Shown here: positions 40,301-55,300 of the stretch, piece after piece | Numbering within the stretch: the stretch's first letter is position 1 | Layout of the letters: each line of letters begins with the position of its first letter | Assembly (NCBI GenBank): GCA_963691655.1 | Contig: OY829329.1 | Span: 21,404,708-21,468,707 of the forward strand | Direction of reading: 5' to 3' | Source of the DNA: Toxonevra muliebris | Lineage: Eukaryota; Arthropoda; Insecta; Diptera; Pallopteridae | DNA length: 64,000 nt | Translations under genes and position numbers: made by a program | The notes under the pieces: model-generated | Database searches by the model: none | Told to the model about the DNA's origin: nothing | Seen by the model: only the letters and a program-made list of their open reading frames with translations

Positions 40301-43300
40301 TTCTGTTAAGTTTACATTGATTTCTTAACACCACATTTTCTAGTTAACATTTTTCTGTTTTGTTTACATTGATTTCTTATATTTTGCGGTTTTTGTCTTT
40401 GCTAAATTAGGAACTAGTAACTATCTTCATATCAGTGAGTTAATATAGCTGAAACATTTCGGTCGCCAATTTGAGTTTGAGGAATTATAAAGTGAATGTA
40501 CTTCAAGATGAATAATTATTTAGGGTTAAGTAGTCTACTAGCTAAACTAGGAAATGCACAATGCTAGATTAGGTTGTGATGGCTGCCTCTAAATTGAGAC
40601 TTTGTTTGGTCTGGAAGGACTGTACAACAAAATGTGACTTTAAAACAGTATCTGAGTTTTTGGCTGATCACGAATCTATACAAATTTTTTCCGGGTCACG
40701 CCAGGTTTCAGGTATATTCGTGAGTCCTGGTTTTTTTGAAAATTTGGGAAGGGGCCTCATGGACAATTTTTTTTTGCTTTTCTACACGAATTATGCAATT
40801 TTAGGAAGTTTAGATGAAAAAAAAAATTGGATAAAATTTCAATTTTACGTAAATTTCGGTAGGTCTTCGTTTTTTTATTTTGATGAGGGGGGCGGTCCAG
40901 GGATGAAATTTTTTTTCTATTTTTTTTTTTTTTTTGCTTTCCTACACGAATTATGCAATTTTAGAAAGTTTGGATGAAAAACAAATTTTAATAAAATTTC
41001 AATTTTACGTAAATTTTAGTAGGTCTTCGTTTTTTTTTTTTTTGAAAATTTGATAAGGGGGGGTCCATGGATGAAAAATTTTTTTCTGTTTTGTTTTTGC
41101 TTTTCTACACGAATTATGCAATTTTAGGAAGTTTGGTTGAAAAAAAAAAATTTAATGAAATTAAAATTTTTCGTGTATTTTGGTAAATTTTCGTTTTTTA
41201 AAAGGGGGATCCATGGATACAAATTTTTTTGTTTTTGTACACGAATCATGCGAATGCATAGGAAGTTTGGATGAAAAAAAAATGTTCATAAAATTTAAAT
41301 TTTTGTTAATATAAAATCCTAACAAGACAGCAAGAAAACAACAGCGGCAGGATTCCTTCAGTAACTCAAATAGTTTGTATGCTGTGTGACAAGTTGACGA
41401 TGCCTCCAGAGTTCCATCAGAGTTTAAAGCAAAAGGCTGACTTTAATGCATCACTGCGCATTGATGAAACAAACCGTTGAGAAGTTGGTTGGGGCAAAGA
41501 GAACCTGAGAGATGCGGGTGTATAAATATTATGTATGTATGTATGTATGCATATCTTGGGGATTATGGCGCATTGTTTTCTCAACTGAAACTGCAAAATA
41601 GTTTGCTATTTAAATCTAGAGACAAGAAAGAAAATTTTCTACACAAACATTTTTAATCTCAATTGCATTCAAGTACGCAGAGCATTAAAACCAAAACTCA
41701 AACTTTAGCTTCAACAATACTTCAAACACTAACAACGCATGAAGAAGAGCATTAATATAAACAGGATTGCTCATCGTTGTCGTTGATGTTAAATCGTCTT
41801 TAGACTGATGAAAGCACAACGCTTAATGTTAATTTGCTGCATCAATGCGATTTCATACATATACACGATACACAGGATAATGCGCTTGCCACGACACCGA
41901 AATCGTCTTAGTTCTTGGTGCGTTTGTGTTGGTTGTTGTTGTTGCACATGGCAGTCATTTCCCTTATTTTTTTTTTTTTTTTTGTTCATACTACAAAACT
42001 TCCCTAATTACACATGCAGTAATCTACTGTGCTTAGTACATGTAGCAGTACTGTTCTGCCACACCTACAATTTAATCTAACGCTTCACTTGTAACGCTCG
42101 AAATGAGACAACGGATCAACCAACTATGTATGTAGTTCTCATTTTATTAACTTGCATGTAAAATGCGCGTATGAGAAGGTAAGTAATAATTGGAAAAGTT
42201 CAAGTTTGTGCGCAGGGTGGCGTTAAAAATGCATTCACCAATCCACCTTTGCTCAACGAAATCATAGTGGCAATAAAAAGGCTCAAAAACCATAAATCTC
42301 CAGGCTATGAAGTACTAAAAGCTAGGCCTGTAAACACCGCAAAGATGCACCTGCCAGTATTCGAAGCAATCAATACGATGAGTTTCAATGCAGAGAGCTG
42401 CACAATGGTAATTTATTTGAACCTTTCAGCCCAGAATCCGGAGTCCGGCAAGGGCTTTTCCTTTTCCTCCTGGTCCTTGATCAGGTTTTGCAGTTTAGAA
42501 GATATCGACTATGCCGACGACATCTGCTTTTTATCCGTAAGGCACTCAGATATACAGTCTAAGCTAGATGATTTATCCGCCGAATCAGCAAAAGTCGGAT
42601 TAAAAATCAACGCCAACAAAACCAAAGCCATGAAGATAAAGGCGAATCCTATTATGACATTCTCGGTGGGAACAGCAAAGATCGTGTCCGTTGACTGCTT
42701 CACATACTTAGGAAGCAACATTTCATCCGAGGACAGCGCTAACCAAGATATTAAAGCGAGAATCGGAAAAGCGAACGGTGCTTTCTCGCAGCTACGCATC
42801 ATTTGGAGCTCACACTTAATATCTGCAAATACAAAACTTAAAATCTTCAAATCCATCGTCATATCTGTGCTGCTTTATGGTTGCGAAACTTGGCTTACCA
42901 CCGAAGCGCTAAATCATAACCTGCAATTATGCTACTATGCATTTGGTAGCCGAACGTGATCAGCAACACAAATGTTGTACCAAAGAAGCGGCATGGACCC
43001 GATCTCCGTTCAAATAAAACGCAGAAACGCTGAAACAGTCCAATGCATATCGGATCGGTATTCTGGTCAGGCCAAGACTTTCTTGGACTGTGTGACAGTG
43101 AGCCATTCTTGGACAGTCCGAGGTATTCTACGACGGTTCAATACGATTTTGGGCAGTTCGAGAATTCTGGGGCAATCAGAAGTAGGGATTAAAAGCTCAT
43201 TCAGTTGCTGATTAACTATGCAAAGCTGCACACTTTTTAATACGACCAAGACCGATATTTGAATTGTAATTAAATACTTCGTAGCTGATTTCAATGTAAA

Positions 43301-46300
43301 CGAGAGGAAAATTCTCTTGAAAAACTGCAGTGAAGTTCTCGAATAATTCCAGAAATGTATAAGCTCTACGAAAACGTTGAACAAATATCGAAAGCTACGC
43401 GGGTAGAGCATGTGGCTCGATGTGGAGTTGCATTGCAACAGGATGCTAGAACCCATAGACTAGCAGAGGCTTAGATAGGCCGCGATCCTCACCAAGGACG
43501 ATAGCATGTTTATTTTCTTGCACCATTGGTAACGCAGGGCTTGAATTTTCCTGTCTTGCGGGGCGTTAGTCAGCGTTTGTTATGATACGTTGTGCTTTGA
43601 GTAGCGTGGGGTTAAGCCAATCAGGCTAGCACTCAAGTCAAGCCCGACAATAATCGTTTAGATGGACTATGTTTGCAGTTCCCTTTACATTTGGTGAAGA
43701 TTTACAAAAAAAAAAAACGTGATTCAATCTCAACCCAGGCAAAATTTTGCTTCCGTAGCACAATTTCGATCCCCAGGCGCTTGCGACTATGACAATTTTT
43801 GATTTTCTTCATGCAACCCTGAAGCACATGCAAAAGACCGCGAGAGAAGGAGAGAGCGATAGAAGAGAAAATGGCTGAGTTAAGGTATGAGAGACAATAT
43901 GAACTTACGCTCACTTTAAAGAATATGTTGTTGTTGTTGTTACTTTTTTATGCATAACCCAAGAAAAAAGAAGAAGAAAAAGCTCTTCGTTTATTCTTAC
44001 GCTAAGGGCGCATTTGAAATAAGAAATAAAACAAACAACATAGTGTCATAAATATTTATGCGAGTTTTGGGAATAACAACAAATAACTAAAACACAACAG
44101 CAACAACAACAGACGACTACCTTCCTACCTACCTACGTTGATGATGATGATGGCATGTGTATTCAAGAAAAAACAAAAAGAACAACAACAATAGTAGTAG
44201 TAGTAGTAAACAAGACAGCCAGCATTTTCAACTAAGAAAGCCTTCGAATGTTATCCTTGCATTTGCTGGCACACCCCTCCCTCTCTGCCCCTCACTCTTT
44301 CTCCCCTTTCCCTTCTTTCTTTAACTTTTACCCAAGACATCGAGCATCCGAGTAACTGACAATGAGCATCAGCAAACAATTTAACGCAAGAAAATCTGCT
44401 GCAACTCTAAAAACTAACGCAAACTCACACTACCTTAATGCACGTTCACACTATTCAACTCACGGTCGACTGCGACACTGTGTGTGTTTGTTTTGTTGTT
44501 TTGTTTCGTTTGCTTTCGGTTTTTGTTATGCAATGGGGCGTATTTCCGCATGTACCGTTAAATGTATGATGTGCTAAAGTTGACAGCAGTGCAGAACAGA
44601 CAGACAGAGAAACAGTTGTTGTACTAACATACATAGAATGAATGCAACGCCAAAGGTGTTACCGCCACCAACTTCACAAACTATTCACTGCCGTGTGTTC
44701 TTCGGTGGTGGTGGTGAAGATGATGACAGGCAATACCAACTAGGAAAACACACACACACATATACACATTTCTGGAAAAGAAGAACAATGGCTGAAGCGC
44801 AAAAACTTTTCGCTTCAAGTGCGAAACATTTCGTCAACTAATGCTTTCACCTTTCTATGCACAGATCTTAATGTGAGCAGCGGTGCAGCGGTGTGGTGCA
44901 GCGGTGTGTGTGTGTGTGTGTTGTCTGCTGTGCAACGTTGAACGAATCAACGGAAGCATCTTAAGATTGCACATGTTTTTCTTGAATTTTCTTTGTCATT
45001 CTTCTTCTTCTTCTTCATCGTCGTTGTCGTCGTCGTCGTCGTCGTCGTCGTCGTTTTCATCTTTTTATACACCGGAAGTGTTTGCGGAAAATCGTTGCTT
45101 CTCAACAGCTTCTTCTGTTGTTGTTGCTGTTGTTGTTTTCCTTGTCTTAGTGTATGTTGATGTTGCTCTTTTTCTTTTTTTTTTGGTATGTGAGATTAAT
45201 GCTGCGGATGCATGTTGATGACATGAATTTTCACACATACACCCTTAGAAACTCACACATACACACATTTATATATACACACACTTGCATCTAATCATTT
45301 ATATTTAAACATTCTCACACACTCATCGTGTTGTTTTACTTGATTACATATTTTCGAAACGTTGAAGTTGATTGGTGCTCGTACCTTCGTACTCTCTGCT
45401 AATCTAAGTTGTTAGTATTTGAATTAAATATTTAAACGGAAGACGAACATATTTACTATTAAAACTTTTATCAATAGAATTTTTCAGGATTTTAATTTCT
45501 TTACATATAAATTAGGTTCAAGGTAGATAGGTAGATAAAGCGGTTGTTTCCAATTGCAATACGGAGAGACAAGTCAATCTCAATAGCTATTTTGATGTCA
45601 CGCCCTCTTTATTGTTTGACCTGTTATCTTATTTATTTATAAGTATTCGATTAACTTGTGAGTTTAACATGATAGCAAATTTCTTAACTCAGTCTCAAAT
45701 TTTATTGAGATAAATTAGAATATCCCAGATAACACTGTACAACAGCAAAATAGTATCTGAGTTCTGGTTCAGTTTTTCTGGAGTAGTTTTGACCGTTGAT
45801 CACGAATCTGTAAAATGTTTTTTTTTCGGGTCAGGTTAGGTCAGATTTTGGTTTTTTGAAAATATGATAAGTGGGGACCTCATGGATGAAAATTTGTTTT
45901 CTGTTTATTTCAGCTTTTCTACACGAATTATGAAATTTGAGGAAGTTTGGATGAAGAATAAAATTTAAATTTTTCATGTTTTAGAAAATTTAATGAGGGG
46001 GATCCATGGATAAAAATTTTTTTCTGTTAATTTCAGCTTTTCTATCTGAATTATGCAATTTAAAGAAGTTTGGAAAAATTTTTTTTTTCAAATTTTCAAA
46101 ATTTAATTTTTCGTGAAAGTCTTCGTTTTTTGAAAATTTGATAAGGGGGGACCTCATGGATGAAAAATTTTTTGTCTATTTATTTAAGCTTTTCTACACA
46201 AATTATGAAATTTGAGGAAGTTTGGATGAAAAAAAAATTTTCATAAAATTTAGATTTTTCGTGTTTTTGAAAATTTGACAAGTGGGGGTCCAAAGATGAA

Positions 46301-49300
46301 AATTGGTTTTATGTTTATTTCAGCTTTTGTACACGAATTATGAAATTTTTTTTTACGAATTATGCAATTTTAGGAAGTTCGGATAAAAAAAATTTTAATA
46401 TTTAGTGTATTTTAAAACATCTTTGTTTTTTTTGAAAATTTGATAAGGGGGCCTCATGGATGAAAAAATGTTTTTCTGTTTATTTAAGCTTTTCTATACG
46501 AATTATGAAGTTTTAGGAAGTTTGAATGAAAAAAGAATTTTCATAAGATTTTAATTTTTTGTGTATTTTGGTAAATTTTTCGTTTTTTTGAAAATTTGAT
46601 AAGGGGGGACCTCATGGATAAAAAAATTTTTTCTTTTTATTTAAGCTTTTCTACACGAATTATGCAATTTATGAAGTTTGGATGAAAGAAAAATTTTCAA
46701 CTAATTTAGATTTTTCGTGTTTTTAAAAATTTGATAAGGGGGGACCCCATGAATGAAAAAATTTGTTAGCTTTTATTTAAGCTTTTCTGCATGAATTATG
46801 CAATTTTGGGAAGTTTGGATAAAAACAAATTTTTTCATAAAATTTAAAATTTTCATGTGTGAAAATTTGATGAGGGGGAGTCCATGTTTTGCTTTTCTAC
46901 ATGAATTATGCAATTTTAATTAGTGTGGATAACAAAAATTTTCAAAAAAGATCTTCGTTTTTTTGAAACTTTTCTACACTAATTATGCAATTTTAGGAGC
47001 TTTGGTTGAAAAAAAAAATTTTCATAAATGAAATCCCCCCTGCCCCTCCGTTATCCAATTTTTAAAACTACGATTTACGAATATACACGAAACCTGACCT
47101 GAAAAAATTATTTATGTATTCGTAAACAGCGGCCAAAAATATTCCCCAAAAATTGGGCACAACACAGATACAATTTTAAAGTCTAATTTTGTTGTACTGT
47201 GTAATCTAAGCGGACAAACACACTCGAATTTATCTGTGCGAATTCGCAAAGTCCCAATATACAAACACTGAAACCCAATTTTTTTTTTTTAATAATCATT
47301 GCTCCCCGACGACCTCGTTAGTCTAGTCGGTAGGGCACTAGACTTTCACCCGGGAGGTTGCAATGGCAAAACCACTAAGTGATAACAAATTGCGACAGCG
47401 TCATTCGGAACGGACGTTAAACTGTAGGTCCAATCACTGCTTAGGTAATCTAGCGGCAGCGTACCACACTCTTGCCTCTGGAGACTTGAGTTCGGTTCTC
47501 GGCGTGTTGGTTTCTTATCTATCTTCCTCCTTTCTTCCTTTACGGGCCACAGTGCCTCATTTTCGGTCGTCCCATTTTTCGATTTCATTTTCAAATACAT
47601 AGTTCCTCTTTTTAGACGCCTCGAAAAAGCAATTTGTTTCGAAAAAAAGCTTTCCTTTTTGAACGTGTTTAGGCATAGACATGCACACGAATATTCGAAT
47701 ACCGTGCAGTTCGGTTTACAATAACTACACGTGTAGTTAAATGTTTGTGCATCTGCACGAACCTTAATATAGAGCAAAAAAGAAAACCTACAAAAACATT
47801 TTCAGAGCCAAGCAACAATCACATCGGTGTGGAATTGTTTGACTGCTGTTTTGTACTTCTGTTGGTCAAGTGGACTTGCGTCTAAAGCGAGCTCGATTTT
47901 GCCCTTATACATCGTTAGACCTTTCCGTTTGTTTCGCGGCTGTATTATTTGAGTTGTGATCGCGTTGTTGAGATGCTCGGTTCACTGCGTGTCGCTGTGT
48001 GTGTTCTTAGAGTGTGCCGAGAAAGTTAGGACACTATCGAAAGTGACCCGTAGAATTCTGGGGTACCTGACTGTAGGGATGTGTCTTTCTTGTGCAGAAT
48101 ATGTTGAGCTCCTTGCCCACTTGTTTAGATCACGACTTTTCTGCCGAAAGGTGGAGGTTGCGTTGGTTAAAAAAGTTAACACTTATACTAAGGTAGGCGT
48201 TTAGTTGTACGCACAGGTCATTGAAGTCGTTGCCTGTTTGTCAAAATCGTGCAGTCGTCAGCGTAGGAGACGAACGTAATTCCAGTGGGGGGCGGCGGAA
48301 TTTGGAGAAGTAGTGATTAAAGAGCAGCGGCGATAGAACTCCGCTTTGTGGAACACCCTGTTTTATACGACGATATTTTGAGTGCGCATTACCAAACTCG
48401 TCATACGATTTTCATCCAGATATTTAGTTTGACCGCCACTTTTTTGAGATATTCGGTAGCTACGAAGCATATACTTCCTATAACAGCATTGTGTGATCGA
48501 CAGTGTCGAATGCCTTGGATAAGTCCAGGACCAGGAGTACAATCCTTGCGCATGGTTTCTTTTGGTTTAAGCCTGAGTTGATTTGTTTCTGCACCCGGTT
48601 CAATGCGGTGGTAGCGCTGCGGTTTTTTGTGAATTCGTGCTAGTTCAAGTTCAAGACGCTCGGAGAATGATGGGAGGAGAAGCGCCTCAATAGTTTTTGC
48701 CACAGGTGACAGCAAGGAGGTGGGTCGAAACGATTTCACATTGATCTGATTGTTTTCCTGGTTTTTGGCACACCTTCTAAACGTCCGAAATGATGGATGT
48801 GTGGAGTGAGAGATTAATGATTCTGGTCAGCTACTCCAGGGCTGGTTCATCAAGGTTTTCAACCATCACCATGGATATGCCATCCGGACCATGGGCTTCC
48901 GACGCTTTGGCATTTTTCACGGCGTTTATGGTCTCATTTTTCGTGAACGTTTGTGTTTCGCATTCGCCGTTTGTCCTTAAGCTGTGCGATTTCCTGGAGA
49001 TCGCTCTCTTTGCTTTGAGCTACTCTTTTTCGTGTCATCGTCTGAGCAAAGTTCTTGCAGAGTTTCATGCTCGATAATTCTTGACAGCAGTTACTTGATG
49101 CTTCCAGTACCTACCCAGTTGTGAGACCAACTTCAAGCTCAGACTAAAGAAACAGCTGTTGGCGAGTCTGATATTATACACGGTATAGATTCAGCTACCG
49201 AAACGAATGCAATCACCTCACATATCTGTTTTAATAACTGCTACCAACTTTGCTATCCAATTGAAAACACACATCCTCTAGTTTATAGAATAAAGAAAAA

Positions 49301-52300
49301 TAATATACTTAATAAAAAAAAAAGGAGAAAAAAAAGAAACATTGCAGCTTGTGAAAAGTTAAAAAGAGATTTGAAGTTTTCGTGTGATTATTTGAAAAAT
49401 TTATTTTAATGCTCATTTAAAATTATTGTCGTTGTAGTTTGATGTAGATACTTTACTTTTACGAGACTAACGAGACCGAACGAGAACTGAATGCTGCTCC
49501 TGCTCAACTCGTATATAATAACTACTTATAAGAGTATAGAACACCTTCATCACCCTCAACTCAACTCAGCTCAACTCAACTCAATTCAACTCGACTGCTT
49601 TCTGCTTTCAACTTGTTCATTCATTTTGTATAGTTATGCGCGACACAACTCACCGTCGTCGTTGCTGCTTGTGCTTCCGGTATACATAGCAGAGTATAAA
49701 ATGCTGGACGAGACCAACAACTCCTGAGCCATAGAGGACGGATGGATGATTGTTGCTATCGCAAGCAATAGCAACAAAAGCAGCAAAACCTCGATTGCTC
49801 GATTGCATTTCTCGGCGCTTTCATTGCTGCTGCTACGGCTGCTTCTGCTGCTGTTGTGCTTTGCAATTTCAAAACGTAGCAATTCACTTTTATTGAAATG
49901 GCATGAATGTTTGTGAAGCTTCAGCTTCAGCTTTGGCTGCTTTAGATTTTCTTTGCTTTTCTCTTCATTTCATCTCGTTTTTTCTTTTTATTTATTTTTT
50001 AGTTTTGTTTATTTTATTTTCATGTACATTTTATTTTAGTTATTTCTATGCTCCTCCTGCTGCTGCTGCTGCTGCTGCATCATTTTCGTTTGTGTCCGTG
50101 TCCGTGAGTTTATTCTACTGTTGATGGCACAAAGTGCAGTGCAATTCATTTTAATGGCCATGGTTGCCGCCGTTATTCTTTTTCGTTCATTCTCTTCCCG
50201 TTGTTGTTGCTGTGCTCGCGTCATCGTCACTTGAGACTCAATTTAGCTCAAACTTGATTTCGCATTTTCAATGATATTTTGTCGTCCGTCCTCGTTCTCG
50301 TCGTCGCCGTCGTTGGTCGCCGCTGTTGTTGACGTTTTGTGTTGTAGAAATGCTCGATTTTGAGATTCCGTTTTTCATTCAGTCAGTCAGTCATTCATTT
50401 GGTAATTCATTTTATGGATTTGGTGTGGAAAATTGTGATGGGTTTTATTCTGAATGCAGTTACCCACACTTAGCTGGAAATCGTTGCCTTTCTTTATATG
50501 AATACTTTATATAATATCGTTATATCTTGTTAGTTGCAGTAGAAAGTCATTTATTTTAACTATTATCATATTTTAGCATATTAGTTTTCGAGGACTTGGT
50601 GGTTTCCTTGCAATGCAGCAATATATTTTCGTTTAAATGATGAAAAATTCAGCGGCTCCCCATCCTTCCAATTGAATGAGAAAAATAAAGGTAGACGGTA
50701 GATAAGATATACTCCAACAAGGAATCGGGCTCGGGACCCCAGAGACAAGAGTCTAGCATGCTGCCACTTGACCACCGATGATGACGATGATTGAACCTCT
50801 AGTTTAACGCCGGTTCCGAACGACTGTATAGCAATTTGTAAACACTTGGTGGTTTTGCCATTGTCATCCCGGAAATTGGTGGAGAAAATGAAAGAACGGC
50901 ATGTTCGAGCGATCAAAATTGATGCGCTTCGGTGAATTTCCTTTAAAATCCACTCGGGAGACGTTAAGAGTAGGAATTCGATTGTGGAGATGCAAAACTA
51001 AAGCGATAAAAATTAAAATGCTACCGTCTGGTTGGTTGGTTGGTTCAGGTGCCGCCTGGGTGGCAAAAACCCAGACTCACTTAGCGCCTAGGTGCCATTT
51101 TGGTACACCACTAATAGAACCACTGTTGGTGTCATATATTTTTATTTTAGCAACCTCGCTTAGGCTGTTCATTACGAACTTTCCCATCGTTCTGTGTCTC
51201 AGTGCTCCTAAACTTGGGCACTCACATAGGCAATGGAAAACCGTTTCCTTGGAACCATCTGGGTTGCATTTAGGGCATTTATCGTTATGGGGCCATTCCA
51301 TTTTCTCGGCGTGGTCCCCCATCGGCCTATGGTCTGTTACGGTTGAAGTAATTCTAAAGATGTGAGTCCTTGGCCTTTTTAAAAACTCGTCGGTTCTTGA
51401 TTTGTCGTTACTGGGCCAAGTTTGTTTGGTTATTTTGCATGAGCCAGTATTCTTCCATCTGGTTTCTGCCTGCTTTTGGTAATGCAAATAGAGTTCTGTC
51501 TTAAGGGCGCTGAGCGGGCAACCCACAGCTACCGTCTCGGATTCGCTGTGGGAAGCCCCTCTCTTTGCTAATGCGTCCGCTTCCTCGTTTCCTTCTACAT
51601 TCCTGTGCCCAGGTACCCAGACGAGGCCGATCTGCATTATACACGCCAGTGAGTTTAACTCGTCTTTGTATTGCTTTATGACCTCAGAGTTGGTGAGTTG
51701 ATGGCTAGAAGGGCTGTTTGACCATCGGAAAGTACATCTGCCTTCGATAGTTTACGTGGATGTTTCCTGATTATTTTGCATGCCTCCCTTATCCCGAGGG
51801 CTTCTGCTTGGAAGATGCTAGCTGAGTTCCCTAATGTGAAGGATTTGGAGGCCTCCAGGTCCTCAGAAAACACCCCTGCTCATACACCTTCATCCATCGG
51901 TATAAATTTTGGCGGAGTTTTTCTCGATCACGAGGCCTCTTGTTCATTCCTTCCGTGTGGGAATTTTAACTTCGAATTTCTTTCGGAAGTCCAGCTCTAT
52001 CTGAATGCGAAAAGAATTTGGAACTCGAAGGAGGAAAAAACAGCGCGATGTCCAGGCAGCTAAAATTGAAGTTGTAAGGCTTGAGTAAATGAGCATCAAC
52101 TTCCTGCAGCCCAGCAGCAATCACGTCCCTTTACACTACATCAAAGCTTGTTCTTGACTGCCGATCTTCATTCAACTTTTTGTCGAGTCACTCGCAGGTT
52201 CCTGGTCACATGGATATTTCAAGTAACTGCAAGGACGGCGAGTTAGCTAAACGGGGCTCGGGACTTATCTATATATCATCTTCTTGCATCACTGGGATTT

Positions 52301-55300
52301 CTCTTACATCTATTTAATTGGCCATTAAGCAAAACTACCTCGAGGAGGTAAAAACGGGTAGCGGAGCATACTTGTGGTATTACGAGGCTTACACGGACCA
52401 CCATGAGCAATAGACGGACCAGGCAGCTACTCAACCTTAGCAGAAACTCCATCGGCATTACGACTTCGGCGCTGACGGGTCACTGCATATTGGGGAGACA
52501 TGCTGCAAGACTAAGGCTACCATTCAATGATTTCTGTCCGGGTTTTGGCCGGCTCTGAAGAAGAAAAACCAGTTCGCCAGTTAACATTGAAGAACTGCTA
52601 TCTAAATATACTATAAGTTGGATCGCAGTGAAGGAAAAAGCAAAACGAGATCATGCTCAGGCGTCCAAAATTAAAGAACTGCCGCTTGAGCACGAGCGAG
52701 TTTCTTTTTTATTGATTTAACTACTCGATAATTAGTTTCTGCGGACCGTACGCATTAAATGAAAGGGACTGGAGAGTGCGATGCTGTATAGATCCGATCA
52801 ACACTGAGGGACTGCCGTCTGAATACAGTGACAAGTTATAAATTATTAGAGATAAAGAGAGGAAAGAACTACCGCTTGGGTTAGGTTAGGTTGAGTGGTT
52901 GCTCCTCCGACTATCCGAAGAAGCCAAATTAGCGCTATAACACTTTTTTGATACCACTATCTCGGTGGCTAAATCTAAGGAAAGCTTTCTAACTATTCCA
53001 TTGTTTTTGGTCTCCACAAACTATTTAGTCAAATCTCAAAACATCAAGTACGGCAAGTAATCACCCACTGTCCCGTATAAAGTGTTGTTATTCGTATGAT
53101 TACCACCCTGAAAAAGATAAGAGTTCTTTAGTTTTAGAGAGCTTATATGAGGTCACGTCGTTCTAGATGTGGTGCAAGTTATTAAGCCTCTCCATCTGAT
53201 GTCGGATTGTTGAAAGAAGAGCATGAAAACGTCTCTCTTAAATAAATTTAAGGGAGGTAGAACCTTTTCCGACTCAGAAATGTTCAGCAAAGAACCATTT
53301 CTAGCCAGAGCATGGGCTAATGTTCCTTGAGTTATCAAAACAAAGTTTTGGAATGATACGCTTGGGCGTCGTTTTCACTGGATTGGCCGTTCGATAGCAA
53401 GTTTCATTTTAAAATCGCTCGGGGGACGACAGGTACGATCGTAAGGAAGTGGAGAGTGGCGGTCCTACATATTTGGTCAAAATTAAAGTGCTGCCATTTG
53501 AGTACAACTACGTGTTTTGCTGGCTGATCTGTCGTCAGCGAATCTCATTTGAAATCGACACGGGAAACTACAGAGAGTACGAATCAAATTAATTGTAGAG
53601 CTAAAGTGGATACCTGGAAGCAAAATATTTGCGCCCATCTTCGAAGAGCTGCCGCTTAAGAATGATGGCAATGGAAACTACTAATCGAAAACCTTGATGC
53701 CAACATGAAAGTTCCTAACTCGATTTCACTGGTAGTTCAGACATGACCAGTAGGCAGCTAAATAATTTTCAGTGAGTTTCGGTTTTTAAGCGCAATCGAA
53801 GCGCCCAAAAATGAAGAGCTGCCGCTTGAATACGAGTGTATCGATTTGCTTGTTTATTCGACGTCGAATACCATTTCAAACTCGCCCGGAAAATGACGGA
53901 CAAGCACGAACTCGGTTGTAGGAGTGAAGTGGAGAAAACAGCATTAAAAATTAAAAAAACCGACGGTTGAGTAAGCGTGGGTCGTCTTTCTGGTTTGGAC
54001 AGTCGACAGTGAGCTTATTTTCAAAACGGCATGGGGAACGACGACAAGTACAAAGAAATGATTGCAAAACTGAAGTATTTAGCCAGATTTAGAGTATATG
54101 CGCTCAACTTTGTAGAACGGCCGCCTATATACGGCAAGCCCAAGCGTGTGGATCGATTTCCCTGGTTTAATCATTCGGTAGTTCGAAGTTTCATTTGAAA
54201 TCCATCCAGACGCGGCAGAATATTTGCATGTACTCAAAATTCCAGAGCTGCTGCCTAAATACGACGACTGACTGGAACTAGGTGAACCTAATGCAGAGTA
54301 GCTCAAAACTGAAGAGTTGTTGCTTGAGTAAAAGTGCGAAGATTTCCTCGATTTGATCACTCGGCACCCAGCTCCATTTCAAATCCATCCGAAAGACGAC
54401 GACAAGTACGAATTTAGTTGTAGGACTGATGTAGAGTAAGAGTGAGTCACCTTTCTGATTTGATCAGTCAGCATTGAATTTACTTAAATTCGAATCGACA
54501 CAGCAACGACGACAAGTACGAATTGGATTGTTTTACAAACTGACCAAAAGCGAACCAAATATTTTTCTAACGCAAAACCGAACCTTCGCTGAACCATCCA
54601 TATGCACGATACAGTGAAGGTTAATTTTTTCTCAAGAAATTTCTAGAGCAAAATATTCGAGTTACTTTTGTTCTGAGCGCGTCTTATGTGCCCGACATTG
54701 AAGAGCTGCTTTCCGAATACGGCAAGTGGATCATTTTGACTAGTTTGGTCATTTGGTAGTTCGAAGTTTCATTCTAAATCGATTGCAAGAAAGTGAAGAG
54801 TGTACGGTAGAATATTTTAAGGGGCTCAAAACTTAAGAGCTAGTACCTAAATACAACAATAAGGTGTAACTAGGTGGAAGAAATAAGAGAGTACGATGCT
54901 CAGTCACTGAAAACTGGCGAGCTGTCGTTTTCAGTGACTGAGTTAAATTTCAAATCCACTCAGTGGACGGCTGCAAGCACGTATTCGCTTGTAAGATGGC
55001 GATATAGAATAGAGACATCTAAAATTCAAAACCTGTTACTTAGATATAATTGCGATGAAAGCAACTCTACCCTATCATGTGGAGTAAAAACTTAAACAAC
55101 TACAACAAATGACATTAAAATGTTCATTCATTAAGTGTGTCATAAGTATATAGCGGACATTTAATAGAAAATAAAATCTTTTTTCTTTTCTTTTGCTAGC
55201 AAACAGATTTTAATGACCACTACCAAAAAACAAACAAATATTATTTCATTAAAAAAACAAAGAAAAGAAAAATGCACAAAATATTTGCAGCAATGAATGC

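Larger units (their letters stand above)
50930..55080. repeat. degenerate long-period repeat array
   Basis: Diverged units of roughly 130-250 bp share AAAATTxAAGAGCTGCCGCTTG, GAATACGAxTG, a TTTGxTCxxTCGxxAxT stretch, ATTTCAAATCxACxCGG, GACGACGACAAGTACGAAT and TGTAGAxCTxAAGTGGA. Clear GCTGCCGCTTGA-type anchors lie at about 52680, 53649 and 53820; poorer ones at 51023, 52061, 52811, 53491 and 54250-54310. Two LINE fragments lie inside (51.06-51.99 and 52.13-52.56 kb). No coding sequence of its own. Confidence 0.6.

Noticed and set aside
44883..45218. Ser-rich 111-codon frame
   Set aside because: Driven by CTT/CGT triplets and GT repeats; no motif.
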